NCBI RefSeq assembly: GCF_008364685.1 | Contig: NZ_VTTL01000006.1 | Span: 186,001-250,000, forward strand | Reading direction: 5' to 3' | From: Xanthobacter oligotrophicus | GTDB lineage: Bacteria; Pseudomonadota; Alphaproteobacteria; Rhizobiales; Xanthobacteraceae | Length of the DNA: 64,000 nucleotides | Part shown: positions 27,121 through 36,392 of the stretch, in pieces | How the letters are laid out: every line of letters starts with the position of its first letter | Position numbering within the stretch: position 1 is the stretch's first letter | Notes under the pieces: model-generated | Seen by the model: the letters and a program-made list of their open reading frames with translations, nothing else | Told to the model about the DNA's origin: nothing | The model's database searches: none | Made by a program: the position numbers and the translations under genes

Positions 27121-27283
27121 GATGGTCCGGCCTTATCCGTCTCGGACGCGACCATAGGGCCGGATCGGCCCGGATTGAACCGGCCTGATGGGCGCGCCCG
27201 TCACATGATCGCGCGCGGGAGGGGGGCGCGGGAACGGGGACAATCCACATGGCCCGTGAGCTTGGCTCATGGGCTATGGGTCA

Positions 27284-27342
27284 AGCCCGCGCGGCGCGTG
27301 AGCGGACCCACTTGGCCTTGGGCGAAGATCGAGGCCGATGGT
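27284..27342. repeat. dispersed 60-bp intergenic repeat, copy 2
   Basis: Matches 690-749 over nearly its whole length and again abuts the 3' end of a minus-strand gene (the stop of the polyprenyl synthase is eight bases away). The bases just outside it (27,264-27,288, read on the minus strand) also resemble 39,555-39,580, GGGCTTGACC...CCCATGAG. Confidence 0.7.
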
Positions 27343-27349
27343 CTGAGCC

Positions 27350-28291
27350 TCAGTTGCGCCGGTTCGCCACGAACAAAGCGGCTTCGGCCAGTACCGCGCC
27401 GCGCGCGCCGAAGGGGGCGAGGGCGGCGCTCGCATCGGCCACCAGACGGTCGAGCAGGGTGCGGGCGGCGGGCAGGCCGAGGCGGGAGACCAGGGTCGCC
27501 TTGCCGGCGGCGGCGTCCTTGCCCACTTTCTTGCCCACCTCCTCGGCGGTGCCCTCCACGTCGAGGATGTCGTCGGCGATCTGGAAGGCGGCGCCCAGCG
27601 CCAGGCCATAGGCCAGGAGCGCCTCGCGCTCGGCCACGGTGGCGCCGCCGAGCAGCGCGCCGGCCTCCACGGATACCGCCAGCAGCGCGCCGGTCTTCAT
27701 AGCCTGGAGGTCGCGGATGGCGTCTTCCGCAAGGGTAAGGGCGCCGTCGGAGAAGCGGCCCTCGGCAGCGAGGTCCAGCATCTGCCCGCCCACCATGCCG
27801 CCGATGCCCGCCGCGCGCGCCAGCACCCGCACCAGGGCGATGCGCACGGCCGCATCGGGATGGGCATCCTCCCCCGCTAGCAGGTCGAAGGCGAGGGTGA
27901 GCAGGCCGTCGCCGGCGAGGATGGCGGTGGCCTCGTCATAGGCCCGGTGGACGGTGGGTCGGCCCCGACGCAGATCGTCGTCGTCCATGGCCGGCAAATC
28001 GTCATGGACCAGGGAATAGCAGTGGATGCACTCGATGGCGGTGGCGGCGGTCACCGCCTGCGCTGCCGGAATGCCGAACAGGGCCGCGCTTTCAATCACC
28101 AGAAAGGGCCGCAGCCTTTTGCCGCCGCCGAGCGCGCCGTGGCGCATGGCGGCCATCAGCCGCTCGGGCCGCAGCCGCTCACCGGGCAGGGCGGCGTCGG
28201 CGAGGGCGAGGGCCAGGCGGGCCTCGGTGGCCGCGGCGGAGGCGTCGAGCCGGTCCTTGAGGGCGAGCTGGTCCTTGAGGGGAAGCGTCAC
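27350..28291 (-). CDS. ispA: polyprenyl synthetase (farnesyl/geranylgeranyl diphosphate synthase)
   Basis: A 313-residue trans-prenyltransferase. G-G-K-R-L-R-P, the first aspartate-rich motif D-D-L-P-A-M-D-D-D-D-L-R-R-G-R-P and the second D-D-I-L-D are all intact. It condenses isopentenyl diphosphate with allylic diphosphates, most likely giving farnesyl diphosphate. The GTG at 28,291 with AAGGTGA about seven bases upstream is the best start; the frame continues to 28,402 but reads as non-coding. The residue pattern before the first motif favours a short-chain product. No exonuclease VII small subunit or dxs is adjacent here. Confidence 0.9.
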   Translation of the reverse strand: MTLPLKDQLALKDRLDASAAATEARLALALADAALPGERLRPERLMAAMRHGALGGGKRLRPFLVIESAALFGIPAAQAVTAATAIECIHCYSLVHDDLPAMDDDDLRRGRPTVHRAYDEATAILAGDGLLTLAFDLLAGEDAHPDAAVRIALVRVLARAAGIGGMVGGQMLDLAAEGRFSDGALTLAEDAIRDLQAMKTGALLAVSVEAGALLGGATVAEREALLAYGLALGAAFQIADDILDVEGTAEEVGKKVGKDAAAGKATLVSRLGLPAARTLLDRLVADASAALAPFGARGAVLAEAALFVANRRN

Positions 28292-28440
28292 GATCGGGTC
28301 ACCTTGGGGCCAGCGAGCCACAAACGGGGCGGGAGGGAACGCCCAAGCCGGGCGCGCCGTTGACGGGGGCCACCGGGTGCCCCAACCAGAAGGCCGGGTC
28401 AAGCCGATTGGCCGCGCCCGGCGGGCGAGGGAGGATTTTG

Positions 28441-29112
28441 ATGGTCGCTCTGGTGCTGCGCGTGCTGCTGGCCCTCGCCGCGATCCCGGTGGTGCTGTCC
28501 ATCGCCTACAACGTGGTCAATCCGGTCTCCACCCTCATGCTGGTGCGGTGGGTGGAAGGCAAGCGGGTGGAGCGGGTCTGGACGCCCATCGAGCAGATGT
28601 CGCCGGCGCTGGTGCGCACCGTCATCGCCTCGGAGGATGCGAGCTTCTGCAGCCATTGGGGCGTCGACCTCGACGAGATGCGCGCCGCCATCGACAAGGC
28701 GGACGAGCTGGACGACGCCCGCGGCGCCTCCACCATCCCCATGCAGATCGCCAAGAACCTGTTTCTGTGGCCGGGTCGGGCGCTGATCCGCAAGGCGTTC
28801 GAGATCCCGCTCGCCCTGTGGCTGGACCTGGTGGTGAGCAAGCGACGGCTGATCGAAATCTATCTCAACATCGCCGAATGGGGGCCGAACGGGGAGTTCG
28901 GGGTGGAGGCGGGGGCGCGCCGGGCCTTCGGCATCCCGGCGGCGCGGTTGGATGCGCGGCAGGCGGCCCTGCTGGCGGTGATGCTGCCCAACCCCCGGCG
29001 GCGGGATGCGGGCAATCCGTCCGCCGGGGTGGAACGCCTCGCCGCCCGGCTCCAGGCCCGGGTGCCCCGGGAGGGGCCTGAGCTGACGGCCTGCCTCGGG
29101 CCGCTGCGATAG
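28441..29112 (+). CDS. mtgA: monofunctional biosynthetic peptidoglycan transglycosylase
   Basis: A 223-residue GT51 glycosyltransferase with one N-terminal membrane anchor (about residues 3-25) and a periplasmic catalytic domain. Catalytic signatures are A-S-E-D-A-S-F-C-S-H-W-G-V-D, R-G-A-S-T-I-P-M-Q-I-A-K-N-L-F-L and K-R-R-L-I-E-I-Y-L-N-I-A-E-W-G. It polymerises lipid II into glycan strands. GGAGG seven bases before the ATG fixes the start. No transpeptidase domain, as expected for MtgA. Confidence 0.94.
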   Translation: MVALVLRVLLALAAIPVVLSIAYNVVNPVSTLMLVRWVEGKRVERVWTPIEQMSPALVRTVIASEDASFCSHWGVDLDEMRAAIDKADELDDARGASTIPMQIAKNLFLWPGRALIRKAFEIPLALWLDLVVSKRRLIEIYLNIAEWGPNGEFGVEAGARRAFGIPAARLDARQAALLAVMLPNPRRRDAGNPSAGVERLAARLQARVPREGPELTACLGPLR

Positions 29113-29160
29113 GGCTGCCGAAAGTGCCCTGAACGTGCAGTCACAAGCCCCGAACGGCTC

Positions 29161-29215
29161 GATTGTGGCGCCTGCAGGCGCCAACCTTCTTGATTGTGGC
29201 GCTTGCAGGCGCCAC
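29161..29215. repeat. two direct repeats each containing a palindrome
   Basis: GATTGTGGCGCCTGCAGGCG begins the first 24-base unit (29,161-29,184), and the second (29,192-29,215) differs at two positions. The first unit contains a perfect 18-base palindrome, TGGCGCCTGCAGGCGCCA. The units are 31 bases apart, about three helix turns, and lie between mtgA and the YciB-type gene. They could be a dimeric regulator site or tandem hairpins. Confidence 0.7.
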
Positions 29216-29272
29216 ATGGGGGACGCGAGGCGCCGGTTATCCGGCGCATGCGTTCCTCCCACCGGCCCGGTC

Positions 29273-29860
29273 ATGACGCAATCCACCGCCCCCGCCCGCC
29301 CCAGGATGAGCCCCTGGCTCAAGATCGGCCTCGAGATCGGCCCGCTGGTGCTGTTCTTCGCCGCCAACGGCTATGGCGGCATCTATGTGGCCACCGGCGT
29401 GTTCATGGTGGCGACGCTGGCGGCGCTGGCTGCCATGTGGGCGCTGGCGCGGCGCATCGCGGTGATGCCGCTGGTGTCGGCGCTGGTGGTGATGGTGTTC
29501 GGCGGCCTGACCCTGTGGCTGCAGGACGACCATTTCATCAAGATGAAGCCCACCATGGTGAATGCCCTGTTCGGCGTGTTGCTGCTGGGCGGGCTCTATT
29601 TCAGGAAGCCGCTGCTGCCTTATGTGTTCGACGGCATGGTGAAGCTCACCGAGGAGGGCTGGCGGGTCCTGACCATCCGCTGGGGGGTGTTCTTCCTGGT
29701 CATGGCAGTGCTGAACGAAATCGTGTGGCGCTCGGTCTCCACCGATACCTGGGTGGCGTTCAAGACCTTCGGCTACCTCCCGCTCACCTTCGCCTTCGCC
29801 ATGGCCCAGGCCCCGCTCATGGCTCGCCACGAGCTGAAGGACGGCCCGCAGGAGGGCTGA
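29273..29860 (+). CDS. yciB: inner membrane-spanning protein YciB / intracellular septation protein A family
   Basis: A 195-residue protein with five or six membrane segments, matching the IspZ/YciB family: E-I-G-P-L-V-L-F-F near residue 20, the D-D-H-F-I-K-M-K-P-T loop, N-A-L-F-G-V-L-L-L-G-G and V-L-N-E-I-V-W-R. It is associated with septation and cell-envelope integrity. The ATG at 29,273 is the first one that begins near the fold. Lies after mtgA, another envelope gene. Confidence 0.92.
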   Translation: MTQSTAPARPRMSPWLKIGLEIGPLVLFFAANGYGGIYVATGVFMVATLAALAAMWALARRIAVMPLVSALVVMVFGGLTLWLQDDHFIKMKPTMVNALFGVLLLGGLYFRKPLLPYVFDGMVKLTEEGWRVLTIRWGVFFLVMAVLNEIVWRSVSTDTWVAFKTFGYLPLTFAFAMAQAPLMARHELKDGPQEG

Positions 29861-29954
29861 TGCGCCGCTCCGGCCTCTCGCACCTCCATTTTGCACACGC
29901 CTGCCGGTTGACTGAGGCTTCGCACATCCGCATAAGCCCAAAAGAGGGCCCAGC

Positions 29955-30401
29955 ATGCTGACGAAAAAAGGAAAGTACGGTCTCAAGGCCGCGGTCCACC
30001 TGGCCCGACTGCCTCCGGGCGGGTCCACGCAGGTGGCCGACATCGCCGAGGCCAACAACATCCCGAAGAAATTCCTCGACGTCATCCTTGGCGAATTGCG
30101 CAATGCCGGCTTCCTGTCCTCCAAGAAGGGCAAGCTCGGCGGCTACCGCCTCGCCAAGGCGCCGGAGGATATCGTGGTGGGCGAGATGATCCGTGCCCTC
30201 GACGGGCCGCTCGCACCCTTCCCCTGCGCCAGCCGCAACGCCTACGAAGTGTGCGAGGACTGCGACGTGGCCACCTGCGAGGTGCGCATGCTCATGGTGC
30301 AGGTGCGCGACGCCATCGGCACCGTGCTCGACACCTACACCCTCGCCCAGATGCGCGATCTCTCGCGGGAAGCCCTGTCCTCCTTCGTGGACTATATCTG
30401 A
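29955..30401 (+). CDS. Rrf2 family transcriptional regulator
   Basis: A 148-residue Rrf2 protein: N-terminal winged helix (K-Y-G-L-K-A-A-V-H-L-A, recognition helix around I-P-K-K-F-L-D-V-I-L, wing G-K-L-G-G-Y-R-L) and a dimerisation helix. The central cysteines in F-P-C-A, V-C-E-D-C and T-C-E-V are placed as in Fe-S-binding members such as IscR/RirA/NsrR, so it may sense Fe-S, iron or NO status. There is no Isc/Suf gene next to it, so the target is unknown. Confidence 0.88.
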   Translation: MLTKKGKYGLKAAVHLARLPPGGSTQVADIAEANNIPKKFLDVILGELRNAGFLSSKKGKLGGYRLAKAPEDIVVGEMIRALDGPLAPFPCASRNAYEVCEDCDVATCEVRMLMVQVRDAIGTVLDTYTLAQMRDLSREALSSFVDYI

Positions 30402-30423
30402 GCGGGGCTGCGGCCCGTCTCCC

Positions 30424-31593
30424 CTATTGCTGGGCGGCGAGGAAGACGCGGAAGCGCGCCAGCGCCACGGCGAAGAACAGCACGCCCATGCCGAAGGTGG
30501 CCGCAAAGCGCGGCCACACCGTCTCGAGACCCGCCCCGCGATAGAGGATGGCCTGGGCGAAGGCCACGAACTGGGTCGAGGGCGAGGCCTGCATCACCAC
30601 CTGCAGCCATTGCGGCATGCTCTCCAGCGGCGTGAAGCCGCCGGACAGCATGTTCATGGGCAGGACGGTGAGGAAGAACAACAGCCCGAACTGCGGCATG
30701 GACCCGGCCAGGGTGCCGAGGAAGATGCCGAGCGACGCGGTGAAGAACAGGTAGAGCGCCGCGCCCGCCAGGAACAGCGGGATGGAGCCGGCGATCCCCA
30801 TGCCGAGCCCCCATTTCAGCACCACCACGATGCTGAAGGCGGAGCCGGCGAGGATGACCGCGCCATTGGCGAGGATCTTGGCCAGCATGATCTCGGACGG
30901 GCGCACCGGCAGCACCAGAAGGTGCTCCAGCGTACCGTGCTCGCGCTCGCGGATCAGGGCGGCGCCGGCCAGCAGGACCGAGAGCATGGTGATGTTGGTG
31001 ATGAGCCCCATGGTGCCGGTGAACCAGGAGGATTCCAGCCCCTGGTTGAAGGCGACGCGGACCTGAAGCTCCACCGGGCTCGCCACCCCCTCCGAATGGC
31101 GCAGCACGAAGCGGTTCACTTCCTCCTGGAAGATGGCGGAGATGTCGTTGGCCCCGAGGCCCGCCTGCATCAGGGAGGTGGCGTCGATGAGAAGCTGCAC
31201 CGAGGGGGCGCGGCCGGCCAGCACGTCCGCCTGGAAGTCGGTCGGGAAGTTGATGACGAAGGTGTAGCGCGCCGCATCCATGCCCGGGTCCACCTGCTGC
31301 GGGGCAAGCGGCACCGGCCGCTGGAAGCGTGGTGGCAGCAGGGCGTCGAGGATGGCGTTGGAGAGGGCGGAACTGTCCTCGTCCACCACGCCCACCGTGG
31401 CGCGGTTGAGGTCGTGCTTCATGCCGTTGGCCTGCAGCACGATGGCGAGGGTGAGGGAATAGACCACCAGCACCAGCAGCGCCCGGTCGCGCCACAGGCT
31501 GATGAGTTCCTTCACCACCAGCTCGCGCACATTGCCGAGGAAGGCGCGCCAGCGGGGAGGAGCTTTGGCAAGGGGAGGGGAAGGCGCCGCCAT
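30424..31593 (-). CDS. ABC-2 type transporter permease (YhhJ-like)
   Basis: A 389-residue ABC-2 permease with one N-terminal membrane segment (about 32-52), a large periplasmic domain (about 55-190) and five further membrane segments. The loop R-E-R-E-H-G-T-L-E-H-L-L-V-L-P is the typical ATPase-contact region. It ends a three-gene export operon and follows the fused ATPase/permease by only one base. Probably forms the permease pair with that protein's C-terminal half, working with the HlyD-type adaptor. The exported substrate is unknown. Confidence 0.88.
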   Translation of the reverse strand: MAAPSPPLAKAPPRWRAFLGNVRELVVKELISLWRDRALLVLVVYSLTLAIVLQANGMKHDLNRATVGVVDEDSSALSNAILDALLPPRFQRPVPLAPQQVDPGMDAARYTFVINFPTDFQADVLAGRAPSVQLLIDATSLMQAGLGANDISAIFQEEVNRFVLRHSEGVASPVELQVRVAFNQGLESSWFTGTMGLITNITMLSVLLAGAALIREREHGTLEHLLVLPVRPSEIMLAKILANGAVILAGSAFSIVVVLKWGLGMGIAGSIPLFLAGAALYLFFTASLGIFLGTLAGSMPQFGLLFFLTVLPMNMLSGGFTPLESMPQWLQVVMQASPSTQFVAFAQAILYRGAGLETVWPRFAATFGMGVLFFAVALARFRVFLAAQQ

Positions 31594-31594
31594 C

Positions 31595-34396
31595 TCAGGC
31601 CTCCTGCTTGCGCAGGATGAGGAAGGCGAGCCCCAGCAGCGCCGGCCAGAAGGCGGCGGTGGCGAGGACGAAGGGCAGAAGCTCGAAGAAGCCCAGCCCC
31701 TTGGTGAAGGCGCCCACGCTGATGCGCATGAAATAGGTGGTGGGGAAGAAGGTGCCCAGCACCCACGCCCCGCCCTCCAGCGTCGCCACAGGCTGCATCA
31801 TGCCGGAGAACTGGGTGGCCGGCATCATGGTGCCGATGGCGGTGCCGAACAGGGCCGCCACCTGGGTGTTGGTGAGGGTGGAAGAGACAAGGCCGATGGC
31901 AGTGGTGGCGAGCACATAGGCGAGCGCCCCCAGCGCCAGCCCGAGGAACGAGCCCTTCAGCGGCACCCCGAACAAAAACAGGGCCATCAGCACCATGACG
32001 CCGAAGTTGAAGAAGGCCACACCCGCATAGGGCAGTTGCTTGCCCAGCAGGAATTCCAGCTTGGTGACCGGCGTGACGTAGAGATTGGTGATGGAACCCA
32101 GCTCCTTCTCCGTCACCACCCCCAGGGCGGTGAGGATGGCCGGGATGAAGATGAGCATGAGCGCGATGGTGGCCGGCACCATGGCGTCGAGGCTGCGGAA
32201 CGACTGGTTGTAGCGATAGCGCATCTCCAGCGTCGCCGCCGTCGACAGGGTTCGCCCCGCCTGTTGCGCGGCGTCCGACAGGAACAGGGCGTGGACCGCC
32301 GCCACGTAGCCCTGGATGGTCTCGGCGCGGAACGGCATGGCGCCGTCAATGGTCACCAGCACCTCGGTGGGCCGCCCGGAGCGCAGGTCTGCCCCGAAAT
32401 TCGGCGGCAGCTCGATGGCGAAGGCGATGGCATTGGATTTCAGCCGCCGGTCGAGGTCGTCCGGGTCGGCGAGCGGTGGCTGCACGACGAAATAGGGGGA
32501 GTGGGCGAAGCCGTCCACATAGGCCCGGCTTTCCGGCGTCTGGTCGCGGTCGAGCACGGCGAAGCGCAGCTTGTCCACGTCGAGGGTGATGCCGTAGCCG
32601 AAGATGATCATGAGGAACGCCGTGCCCAGCAGGGCGAAGCCGAGCCGGACCGGATCGCGCTTCAGCTCCAGCGCCTCGCGCCAGGCATAGGCGCCGAGGC
32701 GACGCGGGGAGAAGGCGGCGGGTCGTCCGGCCGCCCTTGGGGCAGGGGGCGGCAGTTGGGCGTCGGTCTGCGCCGCGCGGCCGCCCATCTCCATGTAGGC
32801 TACGAAGGCCTCCTCCAGCGTCGCCGTCTGCTTCTCCGCCTTCAGGGCATCCGGCGTGCCGGTGGCGATCACCTTGCCCGCATGCATGAAGGAGATGCGG
32901 TCGCAGCGCTCCGCCTCGCCCATGAAATGGGTGGAGACGAAGATGGTGACGCCGTCCTCCCGCGACAGGCGCTGGAGATGGTCCCAGAAATTGTCGCGGG
33001 CCACCGGGTCCACGCCCGAGGTGGGCTCGTCGAGGATCAGCACTTCCGGCTCGTGCAGCACCGCCACCGCCAGCGACAGGCGCTGGCGTACACCCAGGGG
33101 CAGGCCGTCGGCGAGGGCGTCGAGGTGGCTGGCAAGATCAAAGGCGCGCACCAGCTCGGCGATGCGCCGGTGCGCCTCCTCCTCCGGGAGGGAGAACAGA
33201 TGCGCGTGCAGGTCGAGGTTCTGGCGGACCGTGAGTTCGCCATAGAGCGAGAAGGCCTGGCTCATGTAGCCCACGCGCCGGCGGGTCTCGATGTCGGTGG
33301 GGTCCACCTGCACGCCGAACAGCAGCGCCTCGCCGGAGGAGGCCGGCAACAGGCCGGTGAGCATCTTCATGGTGGTGGACTTGCCGCAGCCGTTGGAGCC
33401 GAGGAAGCCGAAGATCTCGCCCTTGCGGATCTTGAAGCTCACATGGTCCACTGCCACGAAATCCCCGAACTGCCGGGTGAGGCCGCGCGATTCGATGGCG
33501 ATGGGCGCGTCGGGCGCGATGGCCTCCATGTGCTCCGTGCCGTCGCCGTCGCCGCGCTGGCCTTCCGGCAAGAGCGAGATGAAGGCGCGCTCCAGGTTCG
33601 GCTGGCCGGTGCGCGCCAGCAGCTCCGCTGGGCTGCCGTCGGCGAGGATGCGGCCGGCATCCACCATTACCACCCGCTCGAAGCGCGCCGCCTCCTCCAT
33701 GTCGGCGGTGGCGACCAGCAGGGTCAGGCCCGGGCGGGCGGCGCGGATGGTCTCGATGAAATCCCAGAACTGGCGGCGCGACAGGGGATCGACGCCGGTG
33801 GTGGGCTCGTCCAGCAGCAGCAGGTCGGGGTCGTGGACCAGCGCGCAGCACAGGCCCAGCTTCTGTTTCATGCCGCCGGACAATTTGCGCATGAGCCGGT
33901 CGGCGAAAGGATCAAGGCCGGTGGCGGCGAGCAGCGGGGCGACGCGTCCGCCCCTGGTGCCGGCTTCCTCGCCGAACAGGCGGGCGAAGAAGGCGATGTT
34001 CTCCGCCACCGTGAGGTTGGGATAAAGGTTGCGCCCCAGCCCCTGCGGCATGAAGGCGATGCGCGGCTGCGTCGCCTCGCGGGCGCGATGGTCGGAAAAA
34101 TCCGCGCCCAGTACCTCCACCTTGCCGTGCTGGATGCGCTTCGCCCCCGAGATGAGGCCGAGCAGCGTGGACTTGCCCACCCCGTCCGGCCCCACCAGCG
34201 CCACGGAGGCGCCTTCCGCGATGGCGAGGTCCAGCCCCTCCACCGCAACGGTGTGGCCATAGAGGTGGCGGATGCCGGCCAGATGGACGGCGGCGCCGGG
34301 CGCCTCCGCAGGAATGGCGTCGGCGCGGGGGATGTCCGCCCCGGCGCCCGCCATCACCTCGCGCACCGGCTCCTCCCTCACTGGCTCCTCGCTCAC
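31595..34396 (-). CDS. fused double ATP-binding / permease ABC transporter (RbbA/YhiH-like)
   Basis: A 933-residue fusion. ABC domain 1 has Walker A G-P-D-G-V-G-K-S (residues 69-76). ABC domain 2 has Walker A G-S-N-G-C-G-K-S (near 350), a noncanonical signature L-G-V-R-Q-R-L-S-L-A and Walker B V-L-I-L-D-E-P-T. The C-terminal half (from about 560) is an ABC-2 permease with the T-E-K-E-L-G-S-I-T-N-L-Y loop. The GTG start overlaps the HlyD-gene stop by four bases (GTGA). In E. coli the homologous RbbA is described both as a ribosome-associated ATPase and as part of a YhiI-RbbA-YhhJ exporter; the operon here supports the exporter role. Confidence 0.9.
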   Translation of the reverse strand: MSEEPVREEPVREVMAGAGADIPRADAIPAEAPGAAVHLAGIRHLYGHTVAVEGLDLAIAEGASVALVGPDGVGKSTLLGLISGAKRIQHGKVEVLGADFSDHRAREATQPRIAFMPQGLGRNLYPNLTVAENIAFFARLFGEEAGTRGGRVAPLLAATGLDPFADRLMRKLSGGMKQKLGLCCALVHDPDLLLLDEPTTGVDPLSRRQFWDFIETIRAARPGLTLLVATADMEEAARFERVVMVDAGRILADGSPAELLARTGQPNLERAFISLLPEGQRGDGDGTEHMEAIAPDAPIAIESRGLTRQFGDFVAVDHVSFKIRKGEIFGFLGSNGCGKSTTMKMLTGLLPASSGEALLFGVQVDPTDIETRRRVGYMSQAFSLYGELTVRQNLDLHAHLFSLPEEEAHRRIAELVRAFDLASHLDALADGLPLGVRQRLSLAVAVLHEPEVLILDEPTSGVDPVARDNFWDHLQRLSREDGVTIFVSTHFMGEAERCDRISFMHAGKVIATGTPDALKAEKQTATLEEAFVAYMEMGGRAAQTDAQLPPPAPRAAGRPAAFSPRRLGAYAWREALELKRDPVRLGFALLGTAFLMIIFGYGITLDVDKLRFAVLDRDQTPESRAYVDGFAHSPYFVVQPPLADPDDLDRRLKSNAIAFAIELPPNFGADLRSGRPTEVLVTIDGAMPFRAETIQGYVAAVHALFLSDAAQQAGRTLSTAATLEMRYRYNQSFRSLDAMVPATIALMLIFIPAILTALGVVTEKELGSITNLYVTPVTKLEFLLGKQLPYAGVAFFNFGVMVLMALFLFGVPLKGSFLGLALGALAYVLATTAIGLVSSTLTNTQVAALFGTAIGTMMPATQFSGMMQPVATLEGGAWVLGTFFPTTYFMRISVGAFTKGLGFFELLPFVLATAAFWPALLGLAFLILRKQEA

Positions 34397-35388
34397 CGTG
34401 CGGCCTCGCCCACGAGGTCGGACTGGAGCCAGGAGGGCCACTGCGCCTTGGGGTCCATCCGCACGTAGCCGACGCCGGTCACGCCGGTCTTCACCTGCTC
34501 CAGGTATTTCTCCACCAGCGGGCGGGCCACGCGCAGCTTCACGCGGAACATCATGCGGTCGCGCTCGCGCTGGGTTTCCACCTGCTTGGGGGTGAACTGC
34601 GCCCGCGCCGACACGAACGAGACGGCAGCCGGCACGGCGCGGTCGGGCAGGGGCTCCAGCAGCAGCCGCGCTTCGGCGCCGAGGGTGATGGCGCCGGCAT
34701 CGGAGGCGGGCAGGAAGATGGTCATGTAGACATCGGAGAGGTCGATGAAGGTGAGCACCTTGCCGCCCGCGCCCAGCACCTCGCCGGGCTCGGCGAGACG
34801 GTAGATGACGCGGCCGGACTTCGGCGCCGTGAGCGTGCCGTCGTCCACCATGCGGGTCAGGCGCTCCACCTCCGCCTCGGCGGCGCGGATGGCGGATTCG
34901 CTGGCCGCGAGGCTGCTTTGCGCGGCCGCCAGGGCGGCCTGCGCGGTGAGCTTGGTGGTGGTGTATTGATCCACCTTCTGCTCGGTGGCGAAGCCCTTGG
35001 CGACGAGGGTCTGCTGGCGTTCCAGCTCCTTGGCGGCGAGGTCCAGCTCGCCCTTGCGCTGCTCGACAACGTGAGTGGCGGTGTCGCGGGATTGGCGGGC
35101 CTGGCTCGCCTGCGCCTCGGCGGTGCGCAGGGCGGCGGCGGTCTCCGCCACATCCATATGGGCCACCACCTGGCCCTGATGGACGAAGTCGCCTTCCTCC
35201 GCGAGGACGTCGAGCACGCGGCCGGCAGCCTTGGTGGCCACGTCCACCTGCGTCGCCTCGATGCGGCCGTTGCCATAGGCGAAGCCCGGCGGCAGGGCGC
35301 GGCTGCGGCTCGCCATGTACCAGGCGCCCGCGCCCCCCGCGCCGACGACGGCAAGGACGGCCAGGAGGATGACAAGCGTGCGCTTCAT
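34393..35388 (-). CDS. HlyD family secretion adaptor (membrane fusion protein)
   Basis: A 331-residue periplasmic adaptor with an N-terminal signal/anchor (about 3-22), a biotinyl-lipoyl half-motif (G-R-V-L-D-V-L-A-E-E-G-D-F-V), a long alpha-helical hairpin (about 85-170, Ala/Glu/Gln-rich), the second lipoyl half (L-T-A-P-K-S-G-R-V-I-Y) and a beta-barrel. First gene of the three-gene ABC exporter operon and similar to YhiI. The ATG at 35,388 is chosen because the preceding 28 codons look like leader sequence. Confidence 0.9.
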   Translation of the reverse strand: MKRTLVILLAVLAVVGAGGAGAWYMASRSRALPPGFAYGNGRIEATQVDVATKAAGRVLDVLAEEGDFVHQGQVVAHMDVAETAAALRTAEAQASQARQSRDTATHVVEQRKGELDLAAKELERQQTLVAKGFATEQKVDQYTTTKLTAQAALAAAQSSLAASESAIRAAEAEVERLTRMVDDGTLTAPKSGRVIYRLAEPGEVLGAGGKVLTFIDLSDVYMTIFLPASDAGAITLGAEARLLLEPLPDRAVPAAVSFVSARAQFTPKQVETQRERDRMMFRVKLRVARPLVEKYLEQVKTGVTGVGYVRMDPKAQWPSWLQSDLVGEAAR

Positions 35389-35542
35389 GAAAGGACACCT
35401 TTTCGGCGTGCAGACGCGCCCGCGGAAGGTCCTGCGAAAAGGTGCCGGCAAGGGGATGCGACGGCAGGCCACTCCCGCGGGGCTTCGGGGCGGACTTCAG
35501 GTTACAACTTACGGCGGTGCAGCAATACGGCGTTGATCAAGG

Positions 35543-36340
35543 TCAATGGCCATCGATCCGCGCCTGCAGCGCCATGGCCCCGGCCGGATTGCGCACCTTG
35601 GCGCCGCTGATCAGGTAGACGAACACGTCGCGCTTGGCCTTTCCAGCCTTCGCCGCCGGGGCGAGCGTGGGCAGGCCCTCCGGCACCGCCCCCTTCTCCC
35701 AGGCATGGGCGGCGCTGGCCCAGCGGTCCAGCTCGGCGGAATCATAGCCGGTCTCCACCTCCGCCCGCGTGCGCTGGAGCCGGGCATAGGTGAAGTCCGC
35801 CGTCACATCGGCGATGGCTGGGTAGTCGTCGTGGTCGGCATAGACCACCGCCACCTTGTGCTTGCGCGCCAGCGCCACGAACTCCGGCACCGCGAACGAG
35901 GGGTGCCGCACCTCCACCGCATGGCGCAGCCTCACCCCCTCGTGGCTCTCCGGCAGGAGGGCGAGGAAGGCTGCGAAATCCTCCGGGTCGAAGGCCTTGG
36001 TGGCCGCGAACTGCCAGTTGATGGGGCCGAGCCGGTCGCCCATCTCGACAATGCCACTGGCGATGAACTTGCCGACGCTCTCCTGCGCCTCCGCCAGCAC
36101 CCGCCGATGGGTGACGTAGCGTATCGCCTTGAGGGCGAAGACGAAGCCGTCCGGCACCTGCCCCGCCCAGTCGGCGCAGGATTTGGCCGAGGGCGTGCGA
36201 TAGAAGGTGCCGTTGATCTCGATGGTCTTCAGGCGCTCGGCCGCGAAGGGCAGCTCCTTCTTCTGGACCAGGCCTTCGGGGTAGAACACGCCCCGCCAGG
36301 GCTCGAACGTCCATCCGCCGATGCCGACGCGCACGCTCAT
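35543..36340 (-). CDS. DUF72 domain-containing protein
   Basis: A 265-residue TIM-barrel-like protein of the DUF72/YecE family. Recognisable segments are G-I-G-G-W-T-F-E-P-W near the start, I-E-I-N-G-T-F-Y-R-T, K-A-I-R-Y-V-T-H and R-H-A-V-E-V-R-H-P-S-F. The biochemical function of the family is not established. AGGAAG precedes the ATG at 36,340. It lies between the exporter operon and the Lrp-type gene, all on the same strand. Confidence 0.9.
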   Translation of the reverse strand: MSVRVGIGGWTFEPWRGVFYPEGLVQKKELPFAAERLKTIEINGTFYRTPSAKSCADWAGQVPDGFVFALKAIRYVTHRRVLAEAQESVGKFIASGIVEMGDRLGPINWQFAATKAFDPEDFAAFLALLPESHEGVRLRHAVEVRHPSFAVPEFVALARKHKVAVVYADHDDYPAIADVTADFTYARLQRTRAEVETGYDSAELDRWASAAHAWEKGAVPEGLPTLAPAAKAGKAKRDVFVYLISGAKVRNPAGAMALQARIDGH

Positions 36341-36392
36341 GGGGCTTCCTCCTTGCCGTGTTGCCGACCTTGTCGCCGCCGTCCGCGCGCCC

